From positions 1,426,001 through 1,490,000 of the forward strand of contig CAWDRV010000003.1 in assembly GCA_963804825.1 (NCBI GenBank): a stretch of DNA of 64,000 nucleotides. The letters run 5' to 3'. A program made the translations under genes and the position numbers. The stretch comes from JBKQVT01 sp963804825. Lineage in GTDB: Bacteria; Planctomycetota; Planctomycetia; Pirellulales; Thermoguttaceae. The notes under the pieces were generated by a model. That model had not been told where the DNA came from, ran no database searches, and saw only the letters and a program-made list of their open reading frames with translations. This document shows positions 46,058 to 54,864 of this stretch, piece after piece. Each line of letters opens with the position of its first letter. Position 1 is the first letter of the stretch.

Positions 46058-46452
46058 AGCTCGTACCTCAGGCTTGCACCTCGTGCGCGATTCTTCGGCG
46101 GGGTTGCGTGCACCTTACTTTGCGGGGGGAAGGAAGCACTTCCCGACCAGTCGTTCCCATCCTTTGGTAGGTGCCCGGCGAGTCGTTTTCTTATTGGGCT
46201 CGGACGGAGACTCCGCTGCCACCCATTATAACCGGAACCCTACGCAAACGCAATCATTTGGTTTGGTCGCTGCTAACCGGCATAACCGGAATAAGCGACA
46301 CAACCCGTTACATAGTCAATACTTACACGTAATAATCCACGTGGTGAAAAAAACGTCACTTCGCGTCCAGCATGGGGGGCCCCTCGTATTATTCGCTCTA
46401 TATATGACGTATAATTCCCCGGAATGGTTCAGTCCCCGCACGGCCCACCCCC
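46058..46452. other. Region upstream of the ATP synthase operon
   Basis: About 395 bases between the divergent DUF4912 gene and the first atp gene. Positions 46230-46430 are AT-rich relative to the window. A TATAAT sequence at 46410-46415 is the best -10 candidate. No ORF of coding character and no repeat of the dispersed families was seen. Confidence 0.5.
46410..46415 (+). promoter_or_regulatory. Possible -10 element for the atp operon
   Basis: TATAAT lies 38 bases before the first atp gene start (TTG at 46453) within an AT-rich stretch. No good TTGACA match at 16-18 bases upstream was seen, so this is only a candidate. Confidence 0.3.
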
Positions 46453-46689
46453 TTGAATACCCCACCGGACGACCGCTCGGCCTTGAGCCGGGCCATCGAG
46501 TTGGGCTCGCTGGCCACGACGATCGCCATGGAAATGGTCGTGCCCATCGTGCTCGGCCACTGGCTCGATCAATGGTTGGGAACCAAGGCGGTTTTTGCCA
46601 TCGTGGGCGCCGTGTTGGGGATGACGGGCGGTCTGTGGCACCTGATCCGCCTGGCAGGCCAGATGTCCGACAAGTCGGGAAAAAACTGA
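46453..46689 (+). CDS. atpZ: AtpZ/AtpI-family small membrane protein
   Basis: 78-residue protein with two hydrophobic segments (LATTIAMEMVVPIVLGHWLD and AVFAIVGAVLGMTGGLWHLI), matching the AtpZ/AtpI pattern of first-gene ATP synthase operons. Such proteins help assembly or act as a Mg/Ca channel for the c-ring. No ATG gives this frame; the TTG at 46453 is used, placing the D/S-rich N-terminus ahead of the first helix. It is followed by a second AtpI-like gene after about 28 bases. Confidence 0.8.
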   Translation: MNTPPDDRSALSRAIELGSLATTIAMEMVVPIVLGHWLDQWLGTKAVFAIVGAVLGMTGGLWHLIRLAGQMSDKSGKN

Positions 46690-46717
46690 AAAGGTCATCA
46701 TGGGTATCGCAGGTCAA

Positions 46718-47121
46718 ATGGCGAGGCTGCGCAGGCTGGGGATTGGCGCCGGGCGACGTTGGTCACGGCCGTGATGCTGTTGCTCCTGGCCGCCACGGCG
46801 CCGCTGGCCTGCTGGCATGGCGGCGTCATGGGATTGCTTGCGGCAGGCGCTGCCGCGGCCATCTGCCTGATCGGCGCGATTGGGGCCCTGATCGCCAGCG
46901 ACCATTTCCGGGGGCCGACCCGCGCCCTGCACGGACTGGCCTGGTCGATGGCGGCGCGGACCGGGCTGCCGCTCCTGTTGGCCCTGGTCCTCCGTCTTCA
47001 GCAGGGCGCCCTATTCAAGGCGGGCGCGGTGTATTACGTTCTAGTGTTTTATTTCGTGGCCTTGGCGGTCGAGATGCCGCTGTCGTTGCGGTCGGAACCC
47101 GCACGGGACGCGATTTCGTGA
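46718..47121 (+). CDS. atpI: ATP synthase subunit I-like protein, probable frameshift near the start
   Basis: About 130 residues with four hydrophobic helices: VTAVMLLLLAATAPLACW, GLLAAGAAAAICLIGAIGALI, LAWSMAARTGLPLLLALVL and AVYYVLVFYFVALAV. It resembles AtpI, a chaperone for c-ring assembly. The ATG at 46718 gives MARLRRLG but runs into a stop. The better frame starts at the TTG 46759 (LVTAVML) or joins the ATG by a one-base correction near 46740, giving MARLRRLGDWRRAT. Which start is used is uncertain. Confidence 0.65.
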
Positions 47122-47135
47122 GTTAATGTTGACCG

Positions 47136-47954
47136 ATGGCAGATTCGGCTGAATTGATCCGTCACGTGCAAGACAGCGAGGTCTTTGGGCTTCCGCGAGG
47201 GCTCGAGGTCCCGGTTCCTCAACCCTTCGAGGCGATCGGTGTACCCTTGCACCTGACGAAGTTCATGGTGTTGGAACTGGTCGTGGCGGTGTTGATGATC
47301 GTGGTTTTCGTGCCGTTGGCGCGGCGGATGGTCTCGGGGCAACGGCTGCGCGGCCGCTTTTGGAGCATGTTCGAGGTGATGGTGCTGTTCATCCGCGACC
47401 AGGTGGCCCGTCCGGCGATCGGCCGGCGCGACGGCGACCGTTTCTTGCCGTTCCTCTGGACCATCTTCTTTTTCATTTTGTTTCTCAACCTGATCGGCCT
47501 GGTGCCGTGGGGCGGCTCGCCGACCGGTGCGATGGGGGTGACGGGGGCGCTGGCGCTGATTACCTTTGTGACGGTGATGGGGGCGGGCATCGCGAAGTTC
47601 GGGCTGGTGCGATACTGGCTCGGGCAGGTCCCGCACATGGAAGTTCCGCTGGCCGTGGGAATCTTCGTTCGGCCCATGATCTTTGTCCTGGAGGTGTTCG
47701 GTCTCGTTGTCCGGCACTCCATTTTGGCCGTGCGTTTGTTCGCGAACATGTTTGCCGGGCACCTGGTCTTGGCGGTCATCGTCGGATTCATCGTGGCGGC
47801 CGCGCCGACGTTGGCCTGGTACGGCGTGATGCCTGCCAGCGTGCTGGGCGCGGTGGCGCTGAGTCTTTTGGAACTCTTGGTGGCGTTGATTCAAGCCTAT
47901 GTATTCACTTTTTTGGCGGCCTTGTTTATCGGTATGGCGGTTCACCAGCATTGA
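47136..47954 (+). CDS. atpB: F1Fo ATP synthase subunit a
   Basis: Proton half-channel subunit of the membrane sector. 272 residues. Helix 1 is FMVLELVVAVLMIVVFVPLA, and later comes the FILFLNLIGLVPWGG segment. The essential Arg lies in SILAVRLFANMFAGHLVLA near residue 205. The C-terminal helix is QAYVFTFLAALFIGMAVHQH. All features match subunit a. It follows atpI with 14 bases between, in the standard operon order. Confidence 0.96.
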   Translation: MADSAELIRHVQDSEVFGLPRGLEVPVPQPFEAIGVPLHLTKFMVLELVVAVLMIVVFVPLARRMVSGQRLRGRFWSMFEVMVLFIRDQVARPAIGRRDGDRFLPFLWTIFFFILFLNLIGLVPWGGSPTGAMGVTGALALITFVTVMGAGIAKFGLVRYWLGQVPHMEVPLAVGIFVRPMIFVLEVFGLVVRHSILAVRLFANMFAGHLVLAVIVGFIVAAAPTLAWYGVMPASVLGAVALSLLELLVALIQAYVFTFLAALFIGMAVHQH

Positions 47955-48008
47955 CGTGGGCCATGGCCCTGCCGGGAGTTGAATATGTTTTCAAAGGAGA
48001 CGTTAGAC

Positions 48009-48362
48009 GTGAAAAGGTTTTTGATGGTCTTGGCGTTGTGTGGGTTGCTGTTGGCAGCGGCGTCGCCGCTGATGGCTGCGGACAAGGGCGCTGACGCGAA
48101 GGGTGGGGAGCCGGCCCCCGCGGCCGCGGCCGCCGAGAAAGCACAGCCCGCTTCCTATCTCCTCCTCGGCGGCGCGTTCGGCGCCGGCGTGGTGATCCTC
48201 GGCGCCGGGCTGGGCATCGGGCGGATCGGCGCGGCCGCCGTCGAGAGCATGGCCCGCCAACCCGAGGTGGCCGGAAATATCCAGGGCGCGATGATCATCG
48301 CCGCGGCGTTGATCGAAGGCGTGACCTTCTTCGCCTTGATCGTCTGCTGGATCCTCAGGTGA
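48009..48362 (+). CDS. atpE: F1Fo ATP synthase subunit c with N-terminal signal-like extension
   Basis: Forms the proton-driven c-ring. The 117-residue product has a signal-peptide-like N-terminus (KRFLMVLALCGLLLAAASPLMA), a linker of about 30 residues, then the c-subunit hairpin. Helix 1 has GAFGAGVVILGAGLGIGRIG, the loop is SMARQPEVAGNIQ, and helix 2 carries the proton-binding Glu in AALIEGVTFFALIVCW. Gly after Glu, not a hydroxyl residue, favours H+ over Na+. GTG 48009 with AAAGGAGACG upstream is chosen; TTG 47979 and ATG 47985 are alternatives. Confidence 0.93.
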   Translation: MKRFLMVLALCGLLLAAASPLMAADKGADAKGGEPAPAAAAAEKAQPASYLLLGGAFGAGVVILGAGLGIGRIGAAAVESMARQPEVAGNIQGAMIIAAALIEGVTFFALIVCWILR

Positions 48363-48388
48363 CCGTTTCTTTCTGCGAAGGCGTCCCC

Positions 48389-48934
48389 ATGATCGTCTCT
48401 CCGTTTGCATCCGTCGTGCTGATCGCTGCCTCCGGCGAAGCCAACCCGCTGGATTTTAAGAGCGATCTGGCCATTTGGACCGCCGTGGTCTTCCTCGTGC
48501 TCCTGGCGGTGCTGTGGAAGTTCGCCTGGAAGCCGATTGCCGAAGGGCTCGACAAGCGCGAAAAGCAGATCGCCGATCAGATCGCCGAGTCCGAGCGGAA
48601 CAACCGCGACGCCCGGCAACTCCTGGCCGACTACCAGGAGAAGCTGGCGGCCTCGCAGGGCGAGGTCCGCGGCATCCTCGACCAGGCCCGCCGCGACGGG
48701 GAAAAACTCAGCCGCGAAATGCTCGATAAGGCCAAAAGCGAGGTCCGCGAGGAGCACCAGCGGGCTTTGCAGCGGATCGACGCCGCCACGGCCGGCGCGC
48801 TGGCCGAATTGGCCCAGCGCGGCGCGACCCTCGCCGTCGAGCTGGCCGGCAAGATCGTCGGCGCCGAGCTGAGTCCCAAGAGCCATGCCGATTTGGTCCA
48901 AAAAGCGGTATCCGAGTTCACCAATAAAAACTAG
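48389..48934 (+). CDS. atpF: F1Fo ATP synthase subunit b
   Basis: Peripheral stalk subunit that links F1 to subunit a. The 181-residue product has one transmembrane helix (LAIWTAVVFLVLLAVLWKFAW, about residues 27-47) and a long, charged helix (residues about 55-165, with ESERNNRDARQLLADYQEKL) that dimerises. It ends LVQKAVSEFTNKN. The ATG at 48389 is chosen; ten further residues upstream (TTG at 48359) are open but unlikely. The gene is followed directly by a heptad array and the four-helix-bundle insertion. Confidence 0.95.
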   Translation: MIVSPFASVVLIAASGEANPLDFKSDLAIWTAVVFLVLLAVLWKFAWKPIAEGLDKREKQIADQIAESERNNRDARQLLADYQEKLAASQGEVRGILDQARRDGEKLSREMLDKAKSEVREEHQRALQRIDAATAGALAELAQRGATLAVELAGKIVGAELSPKSHADLVQKAVSEFTNKN

Positions 48935-48936
48935 AA

Positions 48937-49367
48937 CTTAGAGCTTAGTGCTTAGAGCTTAGCGTGACGGGCGAGGGATATGGAACGGACGAACTTTGAG
49001 AACCTGCGGGCGTACCAGTTGGCGGAGTGCCTCGCCGATGCCGTCTGGGATGCCGTCGCCACGTGGGGCGCCTTCGCCCGCGAAACTGTGGGGAGGCAAC
49101 TCGTGCGGGCGGCCGACAGTGTCGGGGCAAACGTTGCGGAAGGGACAGGTCGCGGCAGCTTGCAGGACAACCGTCGTTTCGTGCGTATCGCTCGGGGATC
49201 ATTGTATGAGGCTCGCCACTGGCTTCGTCGGGCGTTCCGTCGCAAGCTCCTCGCCTCGGAGCAGGTAGATTCGCTGAAGCAGACCATCGACGAATTGACC
49301 CGCACCGTCAACGGTTACCTCCGCTCCCTAACCCCTAAGCACTAAGCACTAAGAACTAAGCACTAAG
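48937..49367. mobile_element. Candidate IVP-type insertion bounded by inverted CTTAG heptads
   Basis: A four-helix-bundle gene is bracketed by heptad arrays. On the left (48937-48962) are CTTAGAG, CTTAGTG, CTTAGAG and CTTAG. On the right (49335-49367) are five CTAAGCA/CTAAGAA units, the reverse-complementary pattern. Inverted flanks and position between atpF and atpH suggest an inserted unit of about 430 bases. No transposase is inside, so its mobility would depend on other factors. A related heptad array without a passenger gene is at 63345-63379. Boundaries and mobility are inferred. Confidence 0.5.
48980..49345 (+). CDS. Four helix bundle protein (23S rRNA intervening-sequence/S23 type)
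   Basis: 121-residue all-helical protein of the bIVP family, known from open frames inside 23S rRNA intervening sequences and from free-standing genes. Seen: MERTNFENLRAYQLAECLADAVWD, then the family core RETVGRQLVRAADSVGANVAEGTGRGS, LYEARHWLRRAFRRKLL, and a final helix LKQTIDELTRTVNGYL. Basic surface patches suggest nucleic-acid binding; no catalytic residues are seen. It lies between atpF and atpH within inverted heptads, so it is a passenger in the ATP synthase operon. Confidence 0.9.
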   Translation: MERTNFENLRAYQLAECLADAVWDAVATWGAFARETVGRQLVRAADSVGANVAEGTGRGSLQDNRRFVRIARGSLYEARHWLRRAFRRKLLASEQVDSLKQTIDELTRTVNGYLRSLTPKH

Positions 49368-49392
49368 CCCTGTTAACTTAGAACTACCCCCC

Positions 49393-50052
49393 ATGCCCAA
49401 CCCCGCCGACCCCACCGCCGAACATGCCCGCGCCGCGGCCGAGATCGAAGCCAACGTCGGCGCCGAACGGATTGCCAACGTCTACGCCGCCGCGCTGCTG
49501 GGCGCAACGGAGAAGGCGGGCGACACGGAAACGGTCCTCGACGAGTTCGACGCGCTGCTGGACGACGTCTTCGCCCGCTTCCCCGGGGTGGAAGACGTCC
49601 TGGGCTCGGCCTTGGTCTCGCACGAGGAGAAGACGGTCCTGTTGGACGGCGTCTTCCAGGGGAAGCTTTCCAGCCGGTTTCTCGATTTTCTCAAGGTGTT
49701 GTCGCGTCACGGCCGGTTGGACTGCCTGCGGCCGGTCCGCCGCCAGGCGCGGATTCAAGTGGACCGTCTGCGCGGCCGCGTCCGTGTTCGGCTGAGCACG
49801 GCGACGCCGCTGGCCGATGCCGTGGCCGACACGCTGATCGAAAACCTCCGCAAGCTGCTCGGCGGCGAACCGTTGGTCCAACGGGACGTCGATCCCAAGC
49901 TGATCGGCGGCGCGGTCCTCCGCGTCGGCAACGTCGTCTACGACGGCTCGATCGCCAACCAATTGCAAACCATTCGTCAACAGATGATAGATAGGAGCGT
50001 CGATGAGATTCAAAGCCGACGAGATCGCTTCTGTAATCCAGCAGGAAATTGA
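49393..50052 (+). CDS. atpH: F1Fo ATP synthase subunit delta
   Basis: Stalk subunit that connects F1 to subunit b. The 219-residue product has the N-terminal helical domain (RIANVYAAALLGATEKAG, then LDEFDALLDDVFARFPGVED) and the conserved C-terminal half with FLKVLSRHGRLDCLRPV and DPKLIGGAVLRVGNVVYDGSI, the delta signature. Its 3' end overlaps the start of atpA by 50 bases, so the last residues (SRRDRFCNPAGN) come from the overlap. The ATG at 49393 follows the heptad arrays. Confidence 0.93.
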   Translation: MPNPADPTAEHARAAAEIEANVGAERIANVYAAALLGATEKAGDTETVLDEFDALLDDVFARFPGVEDVLGSALVSHEEKTVLLDGVFQGKLSSRFLDFLKVLSRHGRLDCLRPVRRQARIQVDRLRGRVRVRLSTATPLADAVADTLIENLRKLLGGEPLVQRDVDPKLIGGAVLRVGNVVYDGSIANQLQTIRQQMIDRSVDEIQSRRDRFCNPAGN

Positions 50053-51536
50053 GCAGTACCAATCTCGCATCGACGTTCGCCAGATCGGGCGGGTCATCGA
50101 GGTGGGCGACGGCATCGCGCGCATCTACGGCCTGTCGGGGGTGATGTCGGGCGAGATGGTCGAATTTCCCGGCGACGTGTTCGGCCTGGCCTTCAACCTC
50201 GAGGAGAACTCGGTGGGGGCCATCATCCTCGGCGATTATCTGACGATCAACGCGGGCGACGAGGTCCGCAGCACGGGCCGGCTGCTGAGCGTGCCCGTGG
50301 GCGACGCCGTCCTGGGGCGCGTGATCGACCCGCTCGGCAACCCCCTGGACGGCCGCGGACCGCTGGTGACCACCGAGCGCCGGCCGGTGGAATCCAACGC
50401 CCCCGGCATCGCCGGCCGCCAGCCCGTCAAGCAACCGCTGCAAACCGGCGTCAAGGCCATCGACGCGATGACGCCCATCGGCTGCGGGCAGCGCGAACTG
50501 ATCATCGGCGACCGCAAGACCGGCAAGACCGCCATCTGCATCGACACGATCATCAACCAGAAGAACTCCGGCGTGAAGTGCTTTTACGTCGCCATCGGCC
50601 AGAAGGAATCGACCGTCGCCGGCCTGATCGAGACCTTGCGGCACGAGGGGGCGATGGACTACACCACCGTGGTCATGGCCGGGGCCAGCGATCCCGCCCC
50701 GCTGCAATACGTCGCGCCCTATGCCGGCTGCGCGATGGCCGAATACTTCATGTACAAGGGCCAGCACGCCTTGATTATTTACGACGACCTCTCGAAGCAG
50801 GCCGCAGGCGTATCGGCAACTGTCGCTGTTGATGCGGCGTCCGCCGGGCCGCGAGGCGTATCCCGGCGACATTTTCTACGCCCACAGCCGGTTGCTCGAA
50901 CGGGCGGCCAAGCTGAGCGACGAGCTGGGCGGCGGGTCGCTCACCGCGCTGCCCATCGTCGAGACCCTCGAGAGCGAAGTTTCAGCCTACATTCCCACCA
51001 ACGTGATCTCGATCACCGACGGGCAGATTTACTTGCAGCCCGACCTGTTCTTCGCCGGGCAGCGTCCGGCGATGAACGTGGGCATTTCGGTTTCGCGGGT
51101 GGGCGGGGCGGCACAAGTTGCGGCGATGAAGAAAGTGGCCGGCGGCCTGCGGCTGGACCTGGCCGCCTTCCGCGAGCTGGAAGCCTTCGCCCAGTTGGGC
51201 ACCGATTTGGACCCGGCCACGCAGAGCCGGCTCGACCGCGGCTATCGCATGACCGAGCTGCTCAAGCAGGGCCTCTGCCGGCCCATGCACGTGACCGACC
51301 AGGTGTTGAGCATCTACGCCGGCACCCGCGGACACCTCGACAAGGTCCCGCTCAAGGAAGTCCATGCCTGGGAAGAGGGATTCCTCACGTTCGTCCACGA
51401 GAAGAAGCGGGGCCTTTGGCAGAAAATCACGGACAGCCGGCAACTCGACGACGACGCGGCCGCCGCGGTGGAGCAGGCCATCGCCGAGTTCCAGGAACAG
51501 TTTTCCGGAAGACAAGAGAAGACGGTTGTGGCATGA
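50003..51536 (+). CDS. atpA: F1Fo ATP synthase subunit alpha, one frameshift
   Basis: Regulatory nucleotide-binding subunit of F1. The N-terminal beta barrel is seen (IEVGDGIARIYGL). The Walker A motif is GDRKTGKTAI near residue 171, FYVAIGQKESTVA follows, and the DDLSKQA Walker B region is near residue 262. One extra G near 50814 shifts the frame, after which the expected sequence (AYRQLSLLMRRPPGREAYPGD) continues to SGRQEKTVVA. About 511 codons, normal. The single break in an essential gene is best read as an indel. Confidence 0.96.
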
Positions 51537-51551
51537 CGGATCATCCGCATC

Positions 51552-51692
51552 GTGCTTAGAACTGGTTCTCCCCTCTCCCTTTGGGAGAGGGGCAGGGGGT
51601 GAGGGCGTGACAGATGCGCACAAACAAGGCAACGCACGTGTCGATCCAAAGCCCTCACCCCAACCCTCTCCCTTTGGGAGAGGGGGACCTTG
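51552..51692. repeat. Two CCCTCTCCC-TTT-GGGAGAGGG hairpins
   Basis: CCCCTCTCCC/GGGAGAGGGG at 51570-51592 and CCCTCTCCC/GGGAGAGGG at 51664-51684, both with TTT loops, in the atpA-atpG spacer. Same family as 26282-26462. Confidence 0.85.
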
Positions 51693-51712
51693 AATTTGCA
51701 GCTTAAAACATC

Positions 51713-52593
51713 ATGGCCAAAGCCCGCGCCTGGACAAACGCCGCAAGTCGATCCGCAACATCCGCAAGATCACGCGGACCATGGAGTTGATCTCCACGGC
51801 GCGGTTCAAGCGGGCGATGGACCGGGCGTTGGCCGCCACGGCCTACACCCGCCGCATCACCGCCCTGGTCGGCCACCTCGCCCACAGCGGCCTGGAAGTG
51901 ACCCATCCGCTGTTGCTGCCCCGGCCCGAACCGCGCCGGGCGATCCTGCTCGTGCTGACGGGCAATCGGGGACTGTGCGGCGGCTACAATTCCGCCGTCC
52001 TGCGGCTGGCCTATCCCCGATACCACGAATTGCAGCAAACCGTGCCCGAGACCCGGTTGGAGGTCTCCGGCAAGCGCGGCATCTCGGCCTTCCGCTTCCA
52101 CAAGATCCGGACCGACGAACAATACATCCACTTCGAGGACAAGCCGGCCTTCGCCGAGGTCGAGCTGCTGGCCGACCGTTATCTCGAGGCCTTCCAGGCG
52201 GGCCAGCTCGACCGGCTCGACGTGGCCTATACGAAGTTCGAGAGCCTCAGCCGGCAGTACGCCACGGTCGAGACGCTGTTGCCGCTGGCGTCGCTCGAAG
52301 GCGCGGAAGAGGACAACGGCCCGGGGAGCGAGCGGCAATACGAGTTCCTCCCCTCGGCCGCGAGCATCCTCGACGAGGTCGTGCCCACGAGTTTCAAGGT
52401 GCGGCTGTTCAAGTGTTTTCTCGACGCGGGCGTGAGCGAGCAGATCGCCCGCATGGTCGCCATGAAGGCCGCCACCGAAAACGCCGACGAGATGATCGGC
52501 CACCTGTCGATGGCCTACAACCGGGCACGGCAGGGACAAATCACCGGGGAACTATTGGAGATCATCGGCGGGGCGGAAGCCCTCCACGAATAA
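51713..52593 (+). CDS. atpG: F1Fo ATP synthase subunit gamma, one frameshift
   Basis: Rotor shaft of F1. The N-terminal helix MAKARALDKRRKSIRNI is split by a lost base near 51732 (a CCC run). The next frame continues KITRTMELISTARFKRAMDR, then GNRGLCGGYNS near residue 86, and the C-terminal helix with RMVAMKAATENADEMI is typical of gamma. About 294 codons joined. The spacing to atpA is enlarged by a hairpin repeat pair. Confidence 0.94.
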
Positions 52594-52601
52594 GAAAAGA
52601 A

Positions 52602-52705
52602 ACACGGGGACTGTCCCCTTGACGTACGCGAAAGAGGAACACTGATTTTCGCTAATCTTCGCTGATTGTTTCCATGAGTGTCGATGAGCGAAGATTAGCG
52701 TTCCC
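52602..52705. repeat. Two hairpin repeats in the atpG-atpD spacer
   Basis: GGGGACTGTCCCC at 52606-52618 belongs to the same family as 12008-12080 and 37194-37238. 52650-52663 CGCTAATCTTCGCT and 52687-52700 AGCGAAGATTAGCG are a perfect 14-base inverted repeat with a 23-base loop. Confidence 0.85.
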
Positions 52706-52784
52706 TGGAAAACAGCCGACTTTTTCTGACGCAGTTCCTAACGACGGAATGAGAACGAGTCACGACAGACGAAAGATCAAGACC

Positions 52785-54249
52785 ATGCCCACCACCACCG
52801 CCCCCACGGCAAAGCAACAACTCAACGTCGGCCACGTCACCCAGATCATCGGCTCGACCTTCGATGCCAAGTTCGCCGAGAACCGGATGCCGTCCATCTA
52901 CAACGCCGTCCGGGTGACGTTCCAGCGAGAAAGGCATCGAACTGGACCTGACCGGCGAAGTGCAGCAGCACCTCGGCGGCGGCCGTGTCCGCTGCGTCGC
53001 CCTCGGAAACACCGACGGCATGGTCCGCGGCATGGAGTGCCTCGACACCGGCTCGCCGGTCAAGGTGCCGGTGGGCAAGGCCACGCTGGGCCGCGTCTTC
53101 AACCTGGTGGGCGAGGTGATCGACGGCCGCGGGCCCATCGAGGCCGAGGACTATTGGCCCATCCACCGCGAAGCCCCCCCGGTGACCGAACTGTCGACCA
53201 AGACTGAAATCTTCGAGACCGGCATCAAGGTGATCGACCTCTTGACGCCGTTTGTCCGGGGCGGCAAGGCGGGATTGTTCGGCGGGGCCGGGCTGGGCAA
53301 GACGGTCGTGCTCACCGAGTTGATCGCGCGGATCGCCAGTTCGCACGGCGGCTACTCCGTCTTCGCCGGCGTCGGCGAGCGCACCCGCGAGGGCAACGAC
53401 CTCTGGCTGGAAATGCAAAAGGCCAAGATCGGCAACACCGGCCGCAACGTGCTCTCGCAGACGTGCATGGTGTTCGGCCAGATGAACGAGCCGCCGGGGG
53501 CCCGGTTGCGCGTTGCCCTGTCGGCCTTGACCGTCGCCGAATACTTCCGCGACACGACCGGCGCCGACGTGCTGTTGTTCATCGACAACATCTTCCGTTT
53601 TTCGCAGGCGGGCAGCGAAGTGTCGGCCTTGCTGGGCCGGATGCCCTCGGCCGTCGGCTATCAACCCACGCTGGCCACCGAAATGGGACAACTCCAGGAG
53701 CGGATCGCCTCGACCAGCAAGGGGGCCATCACTTCTGTGCAGGCGGTCTACGTGCCGGCCGACGACCCGACCGATCCCGCCCCGGCGGCGGCCTTCGGAC
53801 AGCTCGACGCCTTCCTCTACCTGGAGCGGTCGATCTCGGAGAAGGGCATTTATCCGGCGGTCGATCCGCTGGCTTCCTCCAGCCGCGTGCTCGATCCGCA
53901 GTATGTGGGCCAGCGGCACTACGACATCGCCCGCCGCGTCCAGATGACCCTCCAGCGATACCGCGAGTTGCAAGACATCATCGCCATCCTGGGCGTTGAC
54001 GAGCTGAGCGAGCAGGACAAGTTGGTGGTGCATCGCGCCCGACGGATGGAGCGGTTCCTCTCGCAGCCGTTCCTGGTGGCCGAGGTGTTCACCGGCAAGC
54101 CGGGCGAGATTACGCCCCTGGCCGACACCATCCGCAGTTTCGAGGAGTTGGCCGACGGCAAGTGGGACCACTTGCCCGAGCAGGCCTTCATGTATGTCGG
54201 CGTCATCGAGCAAGCCGAGGCGCAAGCGAAGAAAATGGAAGGAAAGTAA
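52785..54249 (+). CDS. atpD: F1Fo ATP synthase subunit beta, one frameshift
   Basis: Catalytic nucleotide-binding subunit of F1. The N-terminal barrel is VGHVTQIIGSTFDAKF. One extra A near 52930 (GAAAGG) shifts the frame. The remainder has the Walker A motif GGAGLGKTVV near residue 165, GERTREGNDL, the catalytic-site ALTVAEYFRD and the Walker B LLFIDNIFRFSQAGSEVSALLGR. The C-terminal DELSEQD is the DELSEED-type lever. About 488 codons. It is followed by a GCTTGCGGTTTCGCA copy and an octad array before atpC. Confidence 0.96.
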
Positions 54250-54270
54250 CGAGGAATTCGAAAGATGGAC

Positions 54271-54384
54271 TGCGAAACCGCAAGCGGAGATTCGCGCGAC
54301 CCCTAAATCCCTAAATCCCCAAATCCCTAAATCCCCAAATCCCTAAATCCCCAAATCCCTAAATCCCCAAATCCCCAAATCCCC
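54271..54384. repeat. TGCGAAACCGCAAGC copy and CCCTAAAT/CCCCAAAT octad array
   Basis: One of the nine GCTTGCGGTTTCGCA elements (54271-54285) is followed by about ten CCCTAAAT or CCCCAAAT octads (54301-54384) in the atpD-atpC spacer. The atpC ATG lies seven bases after the array. Confidence 0.88.
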
Positions 54385-54390
54385 GCCCCC

Positions 54391-54786
54391 ATGCAACTCA
54401 TTCTCGTAACGCCTGAACGAACGGTCCGCGACGAGCCGGCGGATTTCGTCGCCTTGACGCTGTTCGACGGCGAGATCGGCATCGGTCCCGGCCACACGCC
54501 GCTGATCGGCCGGCTCGGTTACGGCGAGATGCGGTTCACCCACGGCAACCAGACGGTCCGCTATTACGTCGAGGGGGGCTTCGTCGAGGTGGCCGACGAC
54601 GTGGTTTCCGTGTTGGCTGGCCGGGCGGTTCCGCCCGCGGAGATCGACGACGCCGTGGTCGAGGAGCAGCTTCAGTCCGCGCAATCCCAGCCGGCCCATT
54701 CCGTGGAGTCGATGGCGGTTCGGGACCGGGTGTTGGCGCAGGGCCGGGCGCAGTTGCGCGTCGTCCGCCGCGCGGGAAGCCGTTGA
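54391..54786 (+). CDS. atpC: F1Fo ATP synthase subunit epsilon
   Basis: Regulatory rotor subunit. The N-terminal beta sandwich is seen (MQLILVTPERTVRDEPADFV, then DGEIGIGPGHTPLIGRLGYGEM) with the conserved GxHxPL element as GHTPLIG. VEGGFVEVADDVVSVLA follows, and the C-terminal helical hairpin is short and Gln/Ala-rich (QLQSAQSQPAHS). 131 residues. It ends the atp operon. Confidence 0.93.
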   Translation: MQLILVTPERTVRDEPADFVALTLFDGEIGIGPGHTPLIGRLGYGEMRFTHGNQTVRYYVEGGFVEVADDVVSVLAGRAVPPAEIDDAVVEEQLQSAQSQPAHSVESMAVRDRVLAQGRAQLRVVRRAGSR

Positions 54787-54864
54787 CCAGCGGGGGCCGG
54801 CGACCTAAACTAGAGTAGTGGCACGCGGCCGCGGCCGCCTTGTTTCCTTGGGAGGATTGCATCC

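Noticed and set aside
50805..50825. Programmed frameshift in atpA
   Set aside because: There is no slippery heptamer, and similar breaks occur at unrelated contexts in many genes; an indel error is simpler.
54301..54384. Octad array considered as an origin iteron region or CRISPR
   Set aside because: Units are contiguous 8-mers without spacers, no DnaA boxes or dnaA gene were seen, and similar arrays occur in many unrelated spacers.
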